A DNA stretch of 64,000 nt. Source: Clostridiales bacterium SIT11. GTDB taxonomy: Bacteria > Bacillota > Clostridia > Tissierellales > Peptoniphilaceae. The stretch lies in assembly GCA_001299455.1 (NCBI GenBank), contig CYUK01000003.1, forward strand, positions 1 through 64,000. Direction: 5' to 3'. Under the pieces are notes generated by a model. The model was not told the origin of the DNA. It was given only the letters and a program-made list of their open reading frames with translations, and did not search any database. This document shows, piece by piece, positions 61,344-64,000 of the stretch (position 1 is its first letter; the number at the start of each line of letters is the position of its first letter). The position numbers were made by a program, and so were the translations under genes.

Positions 61344-62480
61344 ATGCTTTATTTAGATAATTGTGCCACAAGTAAACCCTTGGAATCGGTGGTCCAGGCC
61401 ATGGTTCGGGCCATGGAAGAGGACTTTGGAAATCCCTCCAGCATCCATTCCTTTGGATTTTCCCTGGAACAGGAAATAAAAAAAATCCGGGCCTTTATTT
61501 TAGATTACTTAGGAGGACAGGGACAAGTATACTTTACTTCTGGAGCCACAGAGGCCAACAACACCGTCATCCACAGCTTTGCCCTGGACCACCCCCAAGG
61601 GAGGATCATCACCAGTCCCCTGGAGCATGCCTCTCTTATGGAGCCCATTAAAGACCTGGAAAACAAAGGGTTTACTGTAAACCGCGTGAAAATTTTACCC
61701 AATGGACAAGTAGACTATGAGGACCTAGAAAGGCTTGTAGGGGAAGGAGCTGACCTTGTGGCCCTGACCCATGTTAACTCAGAACTGGGCAGTATCCTAG
61801 ATCTGGACCGAGTCCGGCAGGCCTTGAAGGGGAAACAAGTCCACCTCCACATTGACGGAGTCCAGGCCTTGGGAAAAATTCCCATTGATTTAAAGGGGGT
61901 CAATTCCTATGTTTTTTCCGGTCATAAGTTTCATGGACCCAAGGGAATAGGAGGCCTTTACCTGGCCCCTGGAGTTTCCCTCCATCCCTTAATTTTAGGA
62001 GGCGGCCAGGAAGCTCACTTTCGGTCAGGAACAGAAAATGTACCGGGAATTTATGGCTTATATGCTGCTTTTCAAAACTTGGAAGACCATTTTGACGAAA
62101 ATTATGCCAAGGTAAAAAAATTAAAGGCCCATCTTTTGGAGGGCTTAAAGTCTACCTTTCCAGATATTTTATTCCATGGAGATCTGGAAACCACAAGCCC
62201 CTATATTCTGTCCTTATCCATTCCAGGCACCCGGGCGGAGGTCCTAGTCCATATGCTAGAGGAAGAGGAAATTTATATCTCCACAGCCAGTGCTTGCTCC
62301 AGCCATAAGAAGGAAGGAAAAAACCCCATCCACCAGGCCATTGGCTTAAGTAAAGAGGAGTCCATGGCCACCTTAAGGATTTGCCTGGATCAGAGCCTGG
62401 AAGAAGAGGACTTGGATTATTTTATCAGCCGGTTAAAGGAAAAGGTGGACGACTTAAGAATGATTATTGGAGGACGATAA
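61344..62480 (+). CDS. Cysteine desulfurase (NifS/IscS family)
   Basis: 378 residues; PLP enzyme providing sulfur from cysteine. LDNCATSKPLESVV at the start, SGATEANNTVIH, HIDGVQALGKIPIDL, VFSGHKFHGPKGIGGLYL with the PLP Lys, RSGTENVPGIYG and STASACSSHKKEGKNP with the active Cys. Directly precedes thiI (1 nt between), the pairing of the NifZ-ThiI system for 4-thiouridine. GAGGAATG ribosome site. Confidence 0.92.
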   Translation: MLYLDNCATSKPLESVVQAMVRAMEEDFGNPSSIHSFGFSLEQEIKKIRAFILDYLGGQGQVYFTSGATEANNTVIHSFALDHPQGRIITSPLEHASLMEPIKDLENKGFTVNRVKILPNGQVDYEDLERLVGEGADLVALTHVNSELGSILDLDRVRQALKGKQVHLHIDGVQALGKIPIDLKGVNSYVFSGHKFHGPKGIGGLYLAPGVSLHPLILGGGQEAHFRSGTENVPGIYGLYAAFQNLEDHFDENYAKVKKLKAHLLEGLKSTFPDILFHGDLETTSPYILSLSIPGTRAEVLVHMLEEEEIYISTASACSSHKKEGKNPIHQAIGLSKEESMATLRICLDQSLEEEDLDYFISRLKEKVDDLRMIIGGR

Positions 62481-62481
62481 A

Positions 62482-63642
62482 GTGTATATTAGTTTGAGTT
62501 TAGGTGAGCTGATTTTAAAGGGAAAAAATCGGCAAAAATTTGTAAACCAATTAAAGCGAAACATCCGCCGGGTCTTGAAAGATGAAGATCTAGGAGAGAT
62601 TTACCAAGAAATGGGGAAGATTTATATTGAAACCCCACCAGACCGGCTGGAAGCCCGGATGAAAAAGTTAAAACATCTTTTTGGCATTGTCTATATTAGT
62701 CCCTGTATCCGCCTGGAAAAGGACTTGGAAACCATAAAAAAGGAAACCACCCCCTTTATTGCCGGCTATTTGGAAAAAAATCCAGCCCAGACCTTTAAGG
62801 TGGTCTGTTCCAGGGCAGATAAAAGCTTTCCCGTAAAATCACCGGAAATGAACCGGATTTTAGGAGGAGAAATCTTAAGTCACTTTCCGAACCTCAAGGT
62901 GGATGTCCATAATCCAGACTTTTATTTCTATTGCGACATAAAAAAATATGTTTACTTCTATATTTCTAAAATAAAAGCGTATGGAGGGCTTCCTGTGGGT
63001 ACAAATGAAAGAGGACTTGTACTTTTATCTGGAGGGATTGATTCTCCTGTGGCTGGATTTTTAATGGGGAAAAGAGGGGTCCAAATTGACGCCCTTCATT
63101 TTCATTCCTATCCATTTACCTCCCAAAGAGGGGAAGAAAAGGTGAAGGACCTGGCCCGGATTTTATCCACCTATACAGGCCCTATCCGGATGCACAGCAT
63201 CAATCTTTTGCCCATCCAAAAGGAAATACAAAAGTCCTGTCCCTATGAAGAAATGACTATTTTATCCAGGCGGTTTATGATGCGGATTGGCCAAAAACTA
63301 TGTGATGAGCTAGGCTACTTATCCTTGATTACAGGAGAAAACCTAGGCCAGGTGGCCAGTCAAACCATCTATGGCCTAAGGGCCTCGGCAGATGTGGTGG
63401 ATACCCTGGTTTTCCGGCCCTTAATTGGTATGGACAAGGTGGATATTATTCGAATTGCCCAGGACATTGGAACCTATGGAACATCTATCCAGCCCTTTGA
63501 AGATTGTTGCACCGTCTTTTTACCCAAGCACCCAAGTTTGAAGCCATCTATTGAAGAAATGGAAGCCTCGGAAGCAAACTTGGATGTGGAAAAATTAGTC
63601 AATGAGGCTGTGGCCTCTCGGAAGACCTATAGGATTGATTAG
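62482..63642 (+). CDS. thiI: tRNA 4-thiouridine synthase ThiI
   Basis: 386 residues, GTG start 8 nt after GGAGG. N-terminal ferredoxin-like and THUMP domains (GELILKGKNRQKFVNQLKRN; CSRADKSFPVKSPEMNRILG), and a PP-loop adenylation domain (GLVLLSGGIDSPVAGFLMGKRG, SGGxDS motif; GENLGQVASQTI). It ends without the rhodanese domain of the E. coli protein, as in Bacillus. Its sulfur donor is the preceding desulfurase; it modifies U8 of tRNAs and feeds thiamine synthesis in some species. Confidence 0.95.
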   Translation: MYISLSLGELILKGKNRQKFVNQLKRNIRRVLKDEDLGEIYQEMGKIYIETPPDRLEARMKKLKHLFGIVYISPCIRLEKDLETIKKETTPFIAGYLEKNPAQTFKVVCSRADKSFPVKSPEMNRILGGEILSHFPNLKVDVHNPDFYFYCDIKKYVYFYISKIKAYGGLPVGTNERGLVLLSGGIDSPVAGFLMGKRGVQIDALHFHSYPFTSQRGEEKVKDLARILSTYTGPIRMHSINLLPIQKEIQKSCPYEEMTILSRRFMMRIGQKLCDELGYLSLITGENLGQVASQTIYGLRASADVVDTLVFRPLIGMDKVDIIRIAQDIGTYGTSIQPFEDCCTVFLPKHPSLKPSIEEMEASEANLDVEKLVNEAVASRKTYRID

Positions 63643-63651
63643 GAGGAAACT

Positions 63652-64000
63652 ATGAAGAAAAAGTTCAGCCCACTTATTATTTTACTGGTTGTCTTAGTTT
63701 TATTGATTGGCAAGGGTGTCGGCACCTATAACCGCTTGGTAAAGGCCGATGAAAATGTCAACCACCAATGGGCTCAAGTTGAAAATGTGCTAAAACGTCG
63801 AGCCGACTTAATCCCTAACTTAGTGAACACAGTTAAGGGATATGCCAACCATGAAAAAGATGTATTAACTGAAGTGACCCAAGCCAGGGCCGCTGTACAA
63901 AATGCCCAAGGCCCTAAGGAACAAGCTGAAGCCAATGCGGAATTAAATAAGGCTCTGGGAAATATCAATGTAGTCGTAGAAGCCTATCCAGAATTAAAGG
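63652..64000 (+). CDS. LemA family protein, N-terminal part
   Basis: 116 codons before the window ends, no stop. ATG 63652 follows AGGAGG. A membrane helix near the N-terminus (residues 6-20, SPLIILLVVLVLLIG) precedes the LemA helical domain (YNRLVKADENVNHQWAQVEN; RRADLIPNLVNTVKGYANHE). LemA proteins are often next to TPM-domain proteins; the neighbour is outside the window. Confidence 0.92.
   Translation, partial: MKKKFSPLIILLVVLVLLIGKGVGTYNRLVKADENVNHQWAQVENVLKRRADLIPNLVNTVKGYANHEKDVLTEVTQARAAVQNAQGPKEQAEANAELNKALGNINVVVEAYPELK

Overview
The window is a stretch of chromosome from a low-to-mid GC Gram-positive bacterium. Gene order and content point to an anaerobic Firmicute of the Tissierellia / Peptoniphilaceae type: a T-box before thrS, an L20-type leader before infC, an ireB-ruvX-DUF1292-rnj-trmR-trhP-udk block, strong GGAGG ribosome binding sites, bacilli/clostridia-type rnc-smc-ftsY and ylxM-ffh-rpsP-khpA-rimM-trmD-rplS operons, and an anaerobic ornithine-fermentation cluster. 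The species assignment is an inference. No sporulation genes, phage, transposase or CRISPR array were seen. Nearly all genes are on the + strand; only ychF, tmcAL and a YprB-like gene are reversed.

Layout. 1-2100: end of an rRNA operon (5S) followed by 17 tRNA genes, interrupted by a compact structured element flanked by a 13-nt copy of the tRNA-Asp 5' end. 2160-2476: the frameshifted remnant of a sortase that still has promoter, RBS and terminator. 2.6-10.4 kb: regulatory, RNA-processing and translation genes (ireB, ruvX, fur, rnj, trmR, trhP, udk, infC-rpmI-rplT). 10.4-16.7 kb: K+ uptake (ktrB/ktrA), a TrmH-type methylase, hisS and T-box-controlled thrS. 16.7-20.4 kb: an SGNH esterase followed by a five-gene pseudopilin-type cluster. 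20.4-27 kb: efp, an Asp-rich/Cys-cluster protein, a GH18 secreted protein, a phospholipase-C-like protein that apparently starts at ATT, asnA, traX-like, ychF. 27-38 kb: an ABC-2 transporter whose ATPase subunit has lost its nucleotide-binding motifs, then asp23-fakA-recG-rsmD-coaD, an orphan SLH-like secreted protein and tmcAL. 38-48 kb: ackA, yceD-rpmF, plsX-acpP-rnc-radical SAM-smc-ftsY. 48.4-55.5 kb: ornithine fermentation (ortA, ortB, oraS, oraE, a GlmL/MutL-like reactivase, ornithine racemase). 55.8-60.2 kb: the ffh/rpsP/trmD/rplS superoperon. 60.2-64 kb: a second copy of tRNA-Gly plus tRNA-Ile, a YprB-like protein lacking its first catalytic acidic pair, a cysteine desulfurase-ThiI pair and the start of lemA.

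How it fits together. L-ornithine is racemised (Orr), converted by the B12/PLP aminomutase (OraS/OraE, kept active by the GlmL-like protein) and, after an oxidation step whose gene (ord) is not in the window, cleaved by OrtAB to acetyl-CoA and alanine. Acetate kinase, encoded about 10 kb upstream, could then make ATP from acetyl phosphate. The rest is mainly translation and RNA maturation, co-transport of nascent proteins (Ffh, FtsY) and chromosome maintenance. The most unusual items are the structured element in the tRNA array, the degenerate ABC ATPase, the likely AUU-started phospholipase-like gene, the pseudopilin cluster, and long perfect inverted repeats placed on promoters.
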